Below are positions 13,864 to 14,625 of a stretch of 14,625 bases of DNA, in pieces. Both the position numbers and the translations under genes were made by a program. The stretch is from an uncultured Bacteroidota bacterium (GTDB lineage: Bacteria > Bacteroidota > Bacteroidia > UKL13-3), in NCBI GenBank assembly GCA_903898215.1, contig CAIUEQ010000227.1:1-14625 (forward strand), written 5' to 3'. The stretch's first letter is position 1. Every line of letters begins with the position of its first letter. The notes below the pieces were generated by a model that was given only the letters and a program-made list of their open reading frames with translations, was not told the origin of the DNA and did not search any database.

Positions 13864-14388
13864 TTGAAGTCGAAAGAGTACATAATAGAATTCACTAAGC
13901 TTCGTAAAGGCGAGAATGAGTTTGTTTTTAATATTGATGACAAATTCTTTGAAGCTTTTGAGGGAGAGCACCCTTTGCATGCAGATGCTAAGGTAAAAAT
14001 GATTCTTTTAAAAACTGAGCATATGCACGATCTCAGTTTTGAAATGGAAGGGTCGGTAACTTTAACGTGTGATGTGTGTTTAGATGAATTTGTTATGCCT
14101 TTGGAAGGTGAATTTCATCTGATCATGAAAAATAGTGAAGTAGAGAATTATAGTGATGATGAGATAATTTATATCACGCCTAATTTGCTTGAGTACGATT
14201 TAAGTCAGTATTTGTACGAAAGTGTTTTGATCTCTTTGCCAATTAAGAAAGTATGTAGCTTAGGTACTAAGGAATGTAACTCTGAAGTATTAAAGAAATT
14301 AGAAGAGTTAAATAATAAAACAACAGATAATGACACCGAAGGAAATGATCCAAGGTGGAATGATTTAAAAGGAATATTTAATAATTAA
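13864..14388 (+). CDS. DUF177 (YceD-like) protein upstream of rpmF
   Basis: This 174-residue cytosolic protein belongs to the DUF177/YceD family, usually encoded directly before rpmF and linked in several bacteria to 23S rRNA maturation. Family marks are LTCDVCLDEF (67-76, with the CxxC pair Cys69 and Cys72), YITPNLLEYDLSQYLYESV (103-121), LPIKKVC (125-131) and a C-terminal DPRWNDLKGI (162-171). The frame is open further upstream to a TTG at 13813, but that TTG is the -33 element of a strong promoter. The next credible start is the TTG at 13864, giving MKSKEYIIEF, which matches the normal N-terminus of relatives. No ATG is available before residue 46. Expect low or regulated initiation from the TTG. 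rpmF follows after 21 bases in the same operon. Confidence 0.85.
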   Translation: MKSKEYIIEFTKLRKGENEFVFNIDDKFFEAFEGEHPLHADAKVKMILLKTEHMHDLSFEMEGSVTLTCDVCLDEFVMPLEGEFHLIMKNSEVENYSDDEIIYITPNLLEYDLSQYLYESVLISLPIKKVCSLGTKECNSEVLKKLEELNNKTTDNDTEGNDPRWNDLKGIFNN

Positions 14389-14409
14389 CAGTAGATAAAT
14401 TTAAACAGT

Positions 14410-14592
14410 ATGCCACATCCAAAAAGAAAAATTTCAAATACCAGAAGAGATAAGAGAAGGACTCATTACAAAGGTGCAGCTCCAACTCTTTCAGTTGATT
14501 CAACTTCAGGTGAAACACATTTGCGTCATCGTGTTACTGCTGACGGTTTTTACCGTGGCAAACATGCATTTCCTGATATGAAACGCGACTAA
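14410..14592 (+). CDS. rpmF: 50S ribosomal protein bL32, zinc-free form
   Basis: bL32 is a small protein of the large ribosomal subunit near the peptidyl-transferase region. The 60-residue length is normal, and the basic N-terminus MPHPKRKISNTRRDKRRTHY is diagnostic. In the zinc-ribbon form four cysteines follow as two CxxC-type pairs. Here the corresponding segment (28-50) reads VDSTSGETHLRHRVTADGFY and has no cysteine, so this is the C-minus form that does not bind zinc. The family core HLRHRV and GFYRGK is kept. It follows DUF177 by 21 bases and is in most bacteria followed by plsX and fabH. The remaining 33 bases of the window hold no start codon for the next gene. Confidence 0.96.
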   Translation: MPHPKRKISNTRRDKRRTHYKGAAPTLSVDSTSGETHLRHRVTADGFYRGKHAFPDMKRD

Positions 14593-14625
14593 TTACTTTT
14601 TTACAAGGTAAAGGGCAATCAACAA

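Noticed and set aside
13524..13898. A 124-codon plus-strand frame opposite the dehydrogenase start
   Set aside because: It lies mostly antisense to the conserved dehydrogenase N-terminus and runs through both divergent promoters; the composition looks like a shadow frame.

Overview
The window is an AT-rich piece of a Bacteroidota chromosome. Three things point to this phylum: promoter-like TAnnTTTG boxes, almost no Shine-Dalgarno sequences before start codons, and protein types usual for the group (a DUF4369-thioredoxin lipoprotein, the DUF177-rpmF pair, a bL32 without zinc cysteines). The genus cannot be fixed from the sequence alone.

Layout. Positions 1-461 carry no protein gene. They hold two successive copies of the 3' half of a tRNA-Ala gene, each followed by the same terminator hairpin. 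Neither copy has a 5' half, and both start to resemble each other exactly at the anticodon stem. This is the pattern left by integrative elements that use tRNA 3' ends as attachment sites, and it is the most unusual part of the window. Positions 462-4340 (minus strand) hold a DEAD-box RNA helicase, a TlpA-like thioredoxin lipoprotein and gatB. Positions 4588-6431 (plus) hold a zinc-free MDR-family dehydrogenase and a SAM methyltransferase. Positions 6447-8437 (minus) hold a tiny basic lipoprotein, rnhB and a GT4 glycosyltransferase. Positions 8509-12467 (plus) hold a Wzx-like flippase, a Wzz-like chain-length protein and a Wzy/WaaL-like polymerase or ligase. An alanine-dehydrogenase-family gene (minus) overlaps the end of the polymerase gene tail to tail. 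The window ends with DUF177 and rpmF (plus), the usual start of a ribosome/fatty-acid operon that probably continues beyond the edge.

How the genes fit together. The glycosyltransferase, flippase, Wzz-like and Wzy-like genes, perhaps with the methyltransferase, form a compact surface-polysaccharide module of the Wzx/Wzy type. It lacks an initiating sugar-phosphate transferase, Wza, Wzc and sugar-nucleotide genes, so these must lie elsewhere. The other genes are housekeeping: RNA remodelling, Gln-tRNA/Asn-tRNA amidation, RNA/DNA hybrid repair, amino-acid metabolism and ribosome assembly.

Several intergenic gaps carry short palindromic or inverted repeats of different sequence. I see no CRISPR array, transposase, toxin-antitoxin pair or recognisable defence system. 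The candidate for something undescribed is the double tRNA-Ala scar at the left edge, whose possible parent element would lie to the left of the window.
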